From positions 3,534,001 through 3,598,000 of the forward strand of contig NZ_CP096258.1 in assembly GCF_023205015.1 (NCBI RefSeq): a stretch of DNA of 64,000 nucleotides, written 5' to 3'. The DNA comes from Providencia rettgeri. GTDB taxonomy: Bacteria; Pseudomonadota; Gammaproteobacteria; Enterobacterales; Enterobacteriaceae. The notes beneath the pieces were generated by a model. It made no database searches. It worked only from the letters and a program-made list of their open reading frames with translations, and had not been told where the DNA came from. Positions 44,262-52,128 of this stretch are shown one piece after another. The translations under genes were made by a program, and so were the position numbers. Each line of letters starts with the position of its first letter. Position 1 is the first letter of the stretch.

Positions 44262-46613
44262 ATGACCCAACTCATCCGCTCAGTGGAAAAAGGCTTTATT
44301 CTTAGCCGTCACTGGAAAGACACCCGCCACGGTGTCGAGGTCTCTTATTGGCTACTCACTGATAACCAACCACAAAAAGTCACCGTTCCCTATCAAAAAG
44401 CGATTGGCTTTTTAGCTGAATCTCAATTTCCTCAAATAAAACACCTATTAGATGCGCACCCCAATATTACCTATCGTCTTCTTGAATTAATTGATTTTAA
44501 ACGCGAAAAAGTCTATGCGATTTATTGCCATCAATATCGGCAATTACAGAACCTTGAAAAAAGTTGCCACGAATTGGGTGTGGAATTATTAGAAACCGAT
44601 ATTCGTCCAAGTGAACGCTATTTAATGGAACGTTTTATCGCCGCTTCTGTCTGGTTTTCTCGAGATCCCCAAGGGGAGTTCCAACTAAAGCCTTGCGAAG
44701 GTTATCGCCCTTTAGTCAAAGCCGTTTCTCTTGATATCGAAACCAGTCAACATGGTGAGCTCTATTCGATAGGGCTGTCTGGCTGCGGTGACAACGTGGT
44801 ATTTATGCTAGGGCCTGAGCAAGGACCTGCATTGAGCACTGAACATCGATTAATCTATGTGAATAGCCGCCCACAATTACTTCATAAGCTCAATGAATGG
44901 CTTCAGCAATACGACCCTGATGCTATCATCGGTTGGAACCTAATCCAATTCGACCTACAAGTCTTACAAAAGCATGCAGAGCGTTATGGCATCCCCTTAT
45001 TGTTTGGTCGGCAAAGCAAAAAACTGGAATGGCGAGAGCATGGCTTTAAACAAGGAGTATTTTTTGCTGCTGCTGAAGGCCGATTAATTATTGATGGTAT
45101 CGATGCATTAAAAGCCGCGACATGGAGTTTTTCCTCATTTAGTTTAGAGTTTGTCGCCCAAACGCTACTTGGTGAGGGCAAAGCCATAGATACCCCTTAT
45201 GATCGAATGGATGAAATAAACCGTCGCTTTGCTCACGATAAACCGGCCTTGGCACATTACAATATTCAAGACTGTATTTTAGTTCATCGGATCTTTGAAA
45301 AAACTGATTTAATGGCGTTTTTGCAGGAGCGTTCAACGGTGACAGGGTTGCCTGTCGATCGAATGGGGGGCTCAGTTGCCGCATTTTCTCATTTATATAT
45401 CCCACGATTGCACCGCCTTGGTTTCGTTGCGCCAAACCTCACAGAGCAAAAAATGCAACTCAACCCCGGTGGCTTTGTCATGGACTCTCAACCCGGGCTA
45501 TATGACTCCGTATTAGTTTTGGATTACAAAAGCCTATATCCTTCAATTATTAGAACTTTTCTCATCGATCCGGCGGGTATGATTGAAGGATTAGCGCATC
45601 CAGACCTTGAACATTCTGTTCCCGGTTTTCGCCAAGCTTGGTTTTCTCGCACAACCCACTGTTTACCCGATATTGTCAGCCATATCTGGCAAGAACGGGA
45701 TAAAGCCAAAAAAGAACATAATGCACCGCTATCCCAAGCGTTGAAAATTATTATGAACGCATTCGCTGGGGTACTTGGGGCTGAAGGTTGTCGTTTTTTT
45801 GACCCAAGGCTAACTGCATCAATCACCATGCGCGGACATGAAATCATGCGTACAACCAAACGTTTGATTGAGTCACAGGGTTATCAGGTTATTTATGGGG
45901 ACACCGACTCCACGTTTGTATGGTTACGTGATGCCCACACTGAAGAGCAAGCCCAAAAAATTGGTTTTGCTTTACGTGATTACGTGAATAGTTGGTGGAA
46001 AAAGCATTTATCAGAAGAGTGGCAATTAGAGGGGGTTTTAGAGCTCGAATATGAGACCCATTACCGCCGATTTTTAATGCCAACCGTGCGTGGTGCTGAA
46101 ATGGGGAGCAAAAAGCGCTATGCAGGGCTGAGTAAAGACACCATGGTGTTTCGAGGGCTGGAAACCATTCGCTCAGACTGGACCCCATTAGCACAAATAT
46201 TCCAAAAAGTGCTCTATACTCGTATTTTTTATCGCCAACCTTACCGTGAATATATTCGTGAATATGTACAAAATATTCGTTCAGGCCAATATGATGACCG
46301 TTTAGTTTACCGAAAGCGTCTGCGCCGAAAATTGACTGATTACCAAAAAAATGTTCCCCCCCATGTTCGAGCCGCTCGTGCCGCTGATGATTATAATTTA
46401 AAATTACAGCGTCCTTTGCAGTACCAAAATGGTGGTTGGATAAACTATATTATCACTCAAGCGGGGCCTGAACCGCTAGAAATCATCACAGCAAAACCAG
46501 ATTACGAACATTATATCGCTAAGCAAATCAAGCCAATAGCCGATGCCATCTTACCTTTCTTACAAGATGACTTTGATACCCTGCTAACTGGGCAAATCAC
46601 CCTTTTGTTTTAA
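44262..46613 (+). CDS. polB: DNA polymerase II
   Basis: Pol II is the SOS-induced family B polymerase for translesion synthesis and replication restart. It has 783 residues, the E. coli length. The 3'-5' exonuclease motif is SLDIETSQHGELY (near residue 157). Polymerase motif A is DYKSLYPSIIRTF and motif C is IYGDTDSTFVW. Motif B reads KIIMNAFAGVLG: residue 502 is alanine where family B polymerases, including E. coli Pol II (NAFYG), have tyrosine. The change needs two base substitutions, so a single sequencing error is unlikely. A LexA box lies upstream. In E. coli the ara genes separate polB from thiBPQ; here they are absent. Confidence 0.97.
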   Translation: MTQLIRSVEKGFILSRHWKDTRHGVEVSYWLLTDNQPQKVTVPYQKAIGFLAESQFPQIKHLLDAHPNITYRLLELIDFKREKVYAIYCHQYRQLQNLEKSCHELGVELLETDIRPSERYLMERFIAASVWFSRDPQGEFQLKPCEGYRPLVKAVSLDIETSQHGELYSIGLSGCGDNVVFMLGPEQGPALSTEHRLIYVNSRPQLLHKLNEWLQQYDPDAIIGWNLIQFDLQVLQKHAERYGIPLLFGRQSKKLEWREHGFKQGVFFAAAEGRLIIDGIDALKAATWSFSSFSLEFVAQTLLGEGKAIDTPYDRMDEINRRFAHDKPALAHYNIQDCILVHRIFEKTDLMAFLQERSTVTGLPVDRMGGSVAAFSHLYIPRLHRLGFVAPNLTEQKMQLNPGGFVMDSQPGLYDSVLVLDYKSLYPSIIRTFLIDPAGMIEGLAHPDLEHSVPGFRQAWFSRTTHCLPDIVSHIWQERDKAKKEHNAPLSQALKIIMNAFAGVLGAEGCRFFDPRLTASITMRGHEIMRTTKRLIESQGYQVIYGDTDSTFVWLRDAHTEEQAQKIGFALRDYVNSWWKKHLSEEWQLEGVLELEYETHYRRFLMPTVRGAEMGSKKRYAGLSKDTMVFRGLETIRSDWTPLAQIFQKVLYTRIFYRQPYREYIREYVQNIRSGQYDDRLVYRKRLRRKLTDYQKNVPPHVRAARAADDYNLKLQRPLQYQNGGWINYIITQAGPEPLEIITAKPDYEHYIAKQIKPIADAILPFLQDDFDTLLTGQITLLF

Positions 46614-46992
46614 AATTTATTCCATCTTTGATGTTTTTTTAACAGGTGACGATGGGCCTCGGTTGAATTAATATATCGCCCCTTTGATATCTCGCACGTC
46701 TGGCTACACAAATTATGCGTGATAATCAACAATACCCGTTATAATTCAAATAGACATTACTTATTGTCTTGGCCACAAGCCCAGCAAACGTCTTGATGCT
46801 TACTTTGCTGCAATTTGAATGATTAAATGTGTATAATTAATCATCAGGTAACGACTGTTTTTAAAATAATTCGAACTCTTCCTTGTGTAACTAGCTAATG
46901 CGTTACACCAACACTGGGCGAAGACACTGATAAAAATTGTCTTAAAAAATCTAAAAAATAAACTCTCAATTTTATGGAATTAAGTTAAATCT
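46614..46992. other. polB-rapA intergenic region with a nested inverted repeat
   Basis: 379 bp without a gene. From 46744 to 46820 there is a 77-bp folded unit: ATTCAAAT (46744-46751) with ATTTGAAT (46813-46820) as outer arms, and CAGCAAA (46782-46788) with TTTGCTG (46804-46810) inside. It is not ERIC-like. It could be a small mobile repeat or a cis-acting structure. The rapA promoter lies at its right edge. Confidence 0.45.
46809..46837 (+). promoter_or_regulatory. Probable rapA promoter
   Basis: TATAAT at 46832-46837 with an upstream TGTG (extended -10) and a weak TGCAAT at -35 (17-bp spacer). This gives a leader of about 150 nt before the rapA ATG. Confidence 0.5.
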
Positions 46993-49899
46993 ATGCCATT
47001 TACTCTTGGTCAACGCTGGATCAGCGATACAGAAAGCGAACTTGGATTAGGTGCCATCGTGGCAATTGATGCCCGTATGGTAACGCTGCTTTTCCCTGCT
47101 AGTGGCGAAAACCGCCTGTACTCTAGCAGTGATGCCCCTATTACCCGAGTGATGTTTAATGAAGGTGATACCATTACCAGCCACGAAGGCTGGCAACTTC
47201 AAGTTGAAAGCATTGAAGAAGATAAAGGATTATTGACTTACATCGGCACACGTTTAGATACGCAAGAAACCGGTGTGAGCCTTAGAGAAGTGTTCCTTGA
47301 CAGCAAGCTCACATTCAATAAGCCGCAAGACCGCTTATTTGCTGGGCAAATTGACCGTATGGATCGTTTTGCTTTGCGCTTTCGTGCACGTAAATTCCAA
47401 AGCGAGCAAGTCAAACACCAAGCGACTGGCTTACGCGGCATTCGTGCAAGCTTGATCCCACACCAATTACATATTGCCAATGAAGTGGGAAAACGCCACC
47501 ACCCGCGCGTATTACTCGCTGACGAGGTGGGTTTAGGTAAAACCATTGAAGCAGGAATGATTATCCACCAGCAATTGATGGCAGGCCGTGCTGAGCGTGT
47601 CTTAGTTATCGTTCCTGATAGCTTGCAGCACCAATGGCTGGTTGAAATGCTACGCCGCTTTAACCTACGTTTTTCATTGTTTGATGATAGCCGCTATAGC
47701 GAAGCACAACATGACAGCGACAATCCATTTGAAACAGAACAACTTGTTCTCTGTTCACTGGATTTCGTCCGCCGTAATAAGCAGCGTTTTGACCAATTAG
47801 TTGAAGCTGGCTGGGACATGATGGTTGTCGATGAAGCTCACCACTTACAGTGGAGCGAGACTGCCCCGAGCCGCGAATATCAAGTCATTGAAACATTAGC
47901 CGAAAATATCCCGTCTATTTTGCTATTAACGGCAACACCAGAGCAACTTGGCCAAGAAAGCCACTTCGCCCGCCTGCGTTTACTTGACCCTAGCCGTTTC
48001 CATGATTACCAAGACTTTATTGCTGAGCAAGAAAACTACCGTCCGGTCGCTGATGCAGTTTCACTGTTACTGTCGGGTGATAAACTCACGAGTGACCAGC
48101 AAAATTTACTTAATGAGCTAATCAAAGAACAAGATATCGAACCGCTGCTAAAAGCGGCTAATGTCGAGAGTGAAGACGGCCATGCTGCTCGCCAAGAACT
48201 GATCAACATGTTAATGGATCGCCACGGTACCAGTCGCCTATTGTTCAGAAATACCCGTAATGGCGTGAAAGGCTTCCCGCGTCGTGAATTGCACTCATTA
48301 AAAATGCCATTACCCAGCCAATACCAAACCGCAATTAAAGTGGCCGGTATTATGGGTAGTAAAAAAGACGTTGAAACACGTGCAAAAGAGATGCTCTATC
48401 CAGAACAAATTTACCAAGAGTTTGAAGGTGAAAACGCCACTTGGTGGAACTTTGACCCACGTGTTGAATGGTTAATGGGCTTTTTGACTGCTAACCGTCA
48501 TGAAAAAGTGCTAGTGATCTGCGCAAAAGCCGCAACTGCTCTACAATTAGAACAAGTTTTACGCGAGCGCGAAGCGATTCGTGCTGCCGTGTTCCATGAA
48601 GGGTTATCGTTATTAGAGCGTGACCGAGCAGCTGCCTATTTCGCTTCTCAAGAAGAAGGGGCGCAGGTGCTATTGTGTTCTGAAATCGGCTCTGAAGGAC
48701 GTAACTTCCAATTTGCTAATCAATTAGTAATGTTTGACCTGCCATTCAACCCTGATCTGCTGGAACAGCGTATCGGCCGTTTGGATAGGATTGGTCAAAG
48801 CCGCGATATCAGTATCCATGTGCCTTATTTAGAACAGACTGCGCAAGCAGTGTTGATCCGCTGGTATCACGAAGGCTTAGATGCCTTTGAACATACCTGC
48901 CCAACTGGTCGCGCTATCTACGATAAATACTACCAACCATTGCTACAATTTATGGCTGAACCGACAGTCACTGAAGGTTTTGATGATTTTATTAAAACCT
49001 GCCGTGCTGAACATGACAGCTTGAAATTACAATTAGAACAAGGCCGTGACCGCTTACTTGAAATGCATTCAAACGGTGGCGAGTCGGGTAATCAATTAGC
49101 TGAAGAAATTGGCGAGGGTGATAACGATACCGAATTGGTCAACTTTGCACTTAATCTTTTTGATATCGTGGGTATTAATCAAGAAGATAAAAGTGATAAC
49201 TTGATTATCCTAACGCCTTCAGACCATATGTTAGTCCCTGATTTCCCAGGGCTTCCTCAAGATGGTTGCACCATCACATTTGATAGAGAGCAAGCGCTTT
49301 CCCGTGAAGACACGCAATTTATCAGCTGGGAGCACCCAATTATTCGTAATGGTTTAGATTTAGTGTTATCTGGCGATACTGGCAGCTGCGCAGTTTCTTT
49401 GTTAAAAAACAAAGCATTACCTGTTGGCACCTTATTGACTGAACTCATTTACGTTGTGGAAGCGCAAGCACCTAAAAACCTGCAAATTAGCCGGTTCTTA
49501 CCTGCAACACCAGTACGCTTATTAGTTGATTTAAAAGGTAATAACTTATCATCTCAAGTTGAGTTTGAAAGTTTTAACCGCCAATTAAATGCCATTAATC
49601 GCCATATGGCGAGCAAATTGGTCAATGCCGTACAAAATGAGGTTCATTCGGTATTACGCTTATCAGAACCGATGATCGAGAAAGAAGCCAAAGCATTGAT
49701 AGAAAATGCAAAAGAAGCGGCAGATAAGGCACTGACGCTGGAACTTTCTCGTTTAGAAGCACTCAAAGCGGTCAACCCCAATATCCGTGATGAAGAGCTT
49801 GAGATCATTGAAGAAGAGCGCCAAAAACTGATGACCAATATCGACCAAGCTACATGGCGCCTAGATGCCATCCGCTTAGTTGTGGTGACTCATCAATAA
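46993..49899 (+). CDS. rapA: RNA polymerase-associated protein RapA
   Basis: RapA is a Swi2/Snf2-type ATPase that recycles RNA polymerase from non-productive complexes. It has 968 residues, as in E. coli. After Tudor-like N-terminal domains (LGQRWISDTESELGLG), the helicase lobe 1 has Walker A ADEVGLGKTIEAGMI near residue 180 and the DEAH box VVDEAHHLQWSE. Lobe 2 shows HEGLSLLERDRAAAYF and DLPFNPDLLEQRIGRLDRIGQ. The long C-terminal RapA-specific domain ends with helical, acidic repeats. A strong terminator follows at 49981. Confidence 0.98.
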   Translation: MPFTLGQRWISDTESELGLGAIVAIDARMVTLLFPASGENRLYSSSDAPITRVMFNEGDTITSHEGWQLQVESIEEDKGLLTYIGTRLDTQETGVSLREVFLDSKLTFNKPQDRLFAGQIDRMDRFALRFRARKFQSEQVKHQATGLRGIRASLIPHQLHIANEVGKRHHPRVLLADEVGLGKTIEAGMIIHQQLMAGRAERVLVIVPDSLQHQWLVEMLRRFNLRFSLFDDSRYSEAQHDSDNPFETEQLVLCSLDFVRRNKQRFDQLVEAGWDMMVVDEAHHLQWSETAPSREYQVIETLAENIPSILLLTATPEQLGQESHFARLRLLDPSRFHDYQDFIAEQENYRPVADAVSLLLSGDKLTSDQQNLLNELIKEQDIEPLLKAANVESEDGHAARQELINMLMDRHGTSRLLFRNTRNGVKGFPRRELHSLKMPLPSQYQTAIKVAGIMGSKKDVETRAKEMLYPEQIYQEFEGENATWWNFDPRVEWLMGFLTANRHEKVLVICAKAATALQLEQVLREREAIRAAVFHEGLSLLERDRAAAYFASQEEGAQVLLCSEIGSEGRNFQFANQLVMFDLPFNPDLLEQRIGRLDRIGQSRDISIHVPYLEQTAQAVLIRWYHEGLDAFEHTCPTGRAIYDKYYQPLLQFMAEPTVTEGFDDFIKTCRAEHDSLKLQLEQGRDRLLEMHSNGGESGNQLAEEIGEGDNDTELVNFALNLFDIVGINQEDKSDNLIILTPSDHMLVPDFPGLPQDGCTITFDREQALSREDTQFISWEHPIIRNGLDLVLSGDTGSCAVSLLKNKALPVGTLLTELIYVVEAQAPKNLQISRFLPATPVRLLVDLKGNNLSSQVEFESFNRQLNAINRHMASKLVNAVQNEVHSVLRLSEPMIEKEAKALIENAKEAADKALTLELSRLEALKAVNPNIRDEELEIIEEERQKLMTNIDQATWRLDAIRLVVVTHQ

Positions 49900-49980
49900 G
49901 CGTATTACGTGCTAAACCATTCATGCACTTATTATTAGCTGTTTAAATTATGATGAGCGTAGCTTAAAATCATTACCAAT

Positions 49981-50010
49981 TTCTCCCTCATTAGAGGGAG
50001 AATTTATTTT
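49981..50010 (+). terminator. rapA terminator
   Basis: TTCTCCCTC pairs perfectly with GAGGGAGAA around an ATTA loop, followed by TTTATTTT on the + strand, 82 bp after the rapA stop and just before rluA. Confidence 0.85.
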
Positions 50011-50035
50011 AAGAGCTTTGGGAGCGATATACCTT

Positions 50036-50689
50036 ATGATGGAACCCTACCATCCCTCCGTTGAACCTTGGCTGCATGTGCTATACCAAGATGACCATAT
50101 TATTGCGGTGAATAAGCCTAGTGGGCTACTTTCTGTGCCCGGAAAAGCCCCTGAGCACCACGACAGCATTATGAGCCGTGTTCAGCGTGATTTTCCCGTA
50201 GCTGAATCTGTACATCGCTTAGATATGGCGACAAGTGGTGTCATGGTTGTGGCACTACACAAAAAGGCTGAGCGAGAGCTTAAACGCCAATTTAGGGAGC
50301 GTGAGCCTAAAAAAGTCTATATTGCTCGTGTTTGGGGCCATTTAGAAAAAGAAGAAGGTTTGATTGATTTACCGCTGATTTGTGATTGGCCAAACCGCCC
50401 TAAGCAAAAGGTGTGCTTTGAAACGGGTAAATCGGCACAAACTGAATACCAAGTTTTACAATATGAAGAACAAGCCACTCGCGTGAAATTGTCACCAATT
50501 ACAGGCCGCTCTCACCAATTGAGAGTCCATATGTTAGCTTTAGGCCACCCTATTCTTGGTGATCGCTTTTATGCTCACGATGAGGCCAAAGCGCTCGCCC
50601 CTCGCTTACAGTTACATGCTCAGGAGTTATATATCACCCACCCTGAATATGGCACACCAATGCATTTTACCTGCCCACCGGATTTTTAA
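50036..50689 (+). CDS. rluA: Dual-specificity pseudouridine synthase RluA
   Basis: RluA makes pseudouridine at 23S rRNA position 746 and tRNA position 32. The ATG at 50036 (MMEPYHPSVEPWLHVLYQDDHIIAVNKPSG) gives 217 residues (E. coli 219). The catalytic motif is HRLDMATSG. TGRSHQLRVHMLALGHPILGDRFY and the RluA-specific CDWPNRPKQKV block are present. A TTG 18 bp upstream opens the frame but is unnecessary. It converges with djlA across ERIC-derived DNA. Confidence 0.96.
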   Translation: MMEPYHPSVEPWLHVLYQDDHIIAVNKPSGLLSVPGKAPEHHDSIMSRVQRDFPVAESVHRLDMATSGVMVVALHKKAERELKRQFREREPKKVYIARVWGHLEKEEGLIDLPLICDWPNRPKQKVCFETGKSAQTEYQVLQYEEQATRVKLSPITGRSHQLRVHMLALGHPILGDRFYAHDEAKALAPRLQLHAQELYITHPEYGTPMHFTCPPDF

Positions 50690-50781
50690 CGGTCTCTAAT
50701 CGATTGATTAGATTTCAATATTACCAGTGCAGAAATTAACTCACTCTGTTTTTGCGCTGATTATTTTCCCGTTTGTTTTTA

Positions 50782-50831
50782 CCCTAAGAACATACATAAC
50801 TATGTAACTAGGGTGCGCGAGCGCAGCCAAC
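50782..50831. repeat. Partial ERIC element (copy A)
   Basis: CCCTAAGAACATACATAACTATGTAACTAGGG is a core hairpin of ERIC type, followed by TGCGCGAGCGCAGCCAAC, the right-hand ERIC sequence. The left arm is missing. Confidence 0.7.
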
Positions 50832-50868
50832 AAAAAACGGAAGCGAAATAATCCATTTTAATTATTCC

Positions 50869-50985
50869 CCTGATTTCCCCTAAATAGTTCGTGTTGCAGC
50901 TAGGCGGCAAGAGAGCAAATCCCTAGGCGCATAGATAACTACGTAACTAGGGTTCATGAATGAAGATAACAAAGCGAGATTTTTT
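50869..50985. repeat. ERIC element with diverged right arm (copy B)
   Basis: It shares a 48-bp direct repeat with copy C, starting at CCTGATTTCCCC and running through TTCGTGTTGCAGCTAGGCGG. The core is CCCTAGGCGCATAGATAACTACGTAACTAGGG. The right arm is degenerate (TTCATGAATGAAGATAACAAAGCGAG). It lies 133 bp from copy C, so the pair looks like a tandem insertion or a local duplication. Confidence 0.75.
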
Positions 50986-51001
50986 GGTTTTTCTTCGTTA
51001 G

Positions 51002-51130
51002 CCTGATTTCCCCTAAATAGTTCGTGTTGCAGCTAGGCGGCAAGAGAGCGAATCCCTAGGAGCATACAGTAGTATGTGACTAGGGTGCGCGAGCGCAGCC
51101 AACAACGCTGCGGCGCGAAATATGACGGGG
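51002..51130. repeat. Full ERIC element (copy C)
   Basis: An imperfect palindrome of about 125 bp: outer ends CCCC...TTCG...GCAG inverted as CTGC...CGAA...GGGG, and a core CCCTAGGAGCATACAGTAGTATGTGACTAGGG followed by GCGCGAGCGCAGCCAAC. The core matches the ERIC (enterobacterial repetitive intergenic consensus) signature. It sits between convergent rluA and djlA, ending a few bases from the djlA stop. Confidence 0.85.
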
Positions 51131-51134
51131 AAAT

Positions 51135-51950
51135 TTATTTGAAGCCGAGCTCCTTCTTGACTAAGTCATAGGCCGCTTGGATTGATTGCGCTTTTTGCTT
51201 CGCTATTTCCATCATTTCTGGCGGTAAACCTTTAGCAACCAGTTTATCGGGGTGATGTTCGCTCATCAATTTACGATAAGCACGCTTAATTTTTGTTGGC
51301 TCGTCACTGGGAGACACACCAAGCACTTTACAAGCATCTTCAAGGGTTGGGCCATTCGATTGCTGATAATACCCGCCTGATTGCTGCTGAGAGTACCCTT
51401 GGCCAAATTGGCGACCACTTTGGATCATATCCAAGAACTGTTCAAACTGAACCTTAGAAATCCCTAGTTCTTCTGCAATGATAAACAGTACTTTTCGTTC
51501 GTTCGGATGTAATTGTCCATCGGCAAAAGCAGCTTGTAATTGAATTTCCAGAAACATCTGAATCAAATCAAAACGACCATAGCAGGCCATACGTAATTGT
51601 TTTAGTACATCACGTAGAGGAAAGTTAGGTGATTTGCCTTCTCTAAACGCCTGTTGAGCCGCTTTTCGTGTTTCTCCGTGTAATTGCATTCTGTCCATTA
51701 AATTGGTCGCAAGCTGAATGTCTGTCTCGGTTACACGGCCTTTGGACTTCGTTAAATGCCCCAAAATTTGGAAAGTACTCGCAAAGAAAATGATTTGGCG
51801 ATCTCGCTTATTCATTCGCCCTGCAAATTTACGTTGGATCGATGCTTTATCAAAACCATGCCCAATAATTAACCCAACTAGCGCCCCCCAAAAGCCTAAT
51901 CCAGAGACGATTGCGAGCATAACGCCAATAATTTTGCCCCAATAGTGCAT
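51135..51950 (-). CDS. djlA: Co-chaperone DjlA
   Basis: DjlA is a type III membrane J-protein that stimulates DnaK and, when overproduced, the Rcs phosphorelay. Its 271 residues equal E. coli. A single N-terminal membrane segment with glycine-rich dimerisation spacing (IIGVMLAIVSGLGFWGALVGLIIGHGF) spans residues 6-32. A TerB-like helical domain follows (about 55-180). A Q/S/G/Y-rich linker (FGQGYSQQQSGGYYQQSNG) leads to the J domain at residues about 205-271 with the HPD triad in SEHHPDKLVAKG. It is divergent from lptD. Confidence 0.97.
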   Translation of the reverse strand: MHYWGKIIGVMLAIVSGLGFWGALVGLIIGHGFDKASIQRKFAGRMNKRDRQIIFFASTFQILGHLTKSKGRVTETDIQLATNLMDRMQLHGETRKAAQQAFREGKSPNFPLRDVLKQLRMACYGRFDLIQMFLEIQLQAAFADGQLHPNERKVLFIIAEELGISKVQFEQFLDMIQSGRQFGQGYSQQQSGGYYQQSNGPTLEDACKVLGVSPSDEPTKIKRAYRKLMSEHHPDKLVAKGLPPEMMEIAKQKAQSIQAAYDLVKKELGFK

Positions 51951-52128
51951 ATATCCCTCAATTCTTCAATGCTCAAAATGCAATTTTGCATTATCATACT
52001 ATTCATTCAGCTCTATGCATAACTACCCGCGCGTAAAGTTTCTTACATTATACTGGCGCAAAGTGGTTGGCTAAGTTAGTCTTTGAGCGTTTGCTGGCGA
52101 TGCCAATGATGACGGAACCCCATATTTA

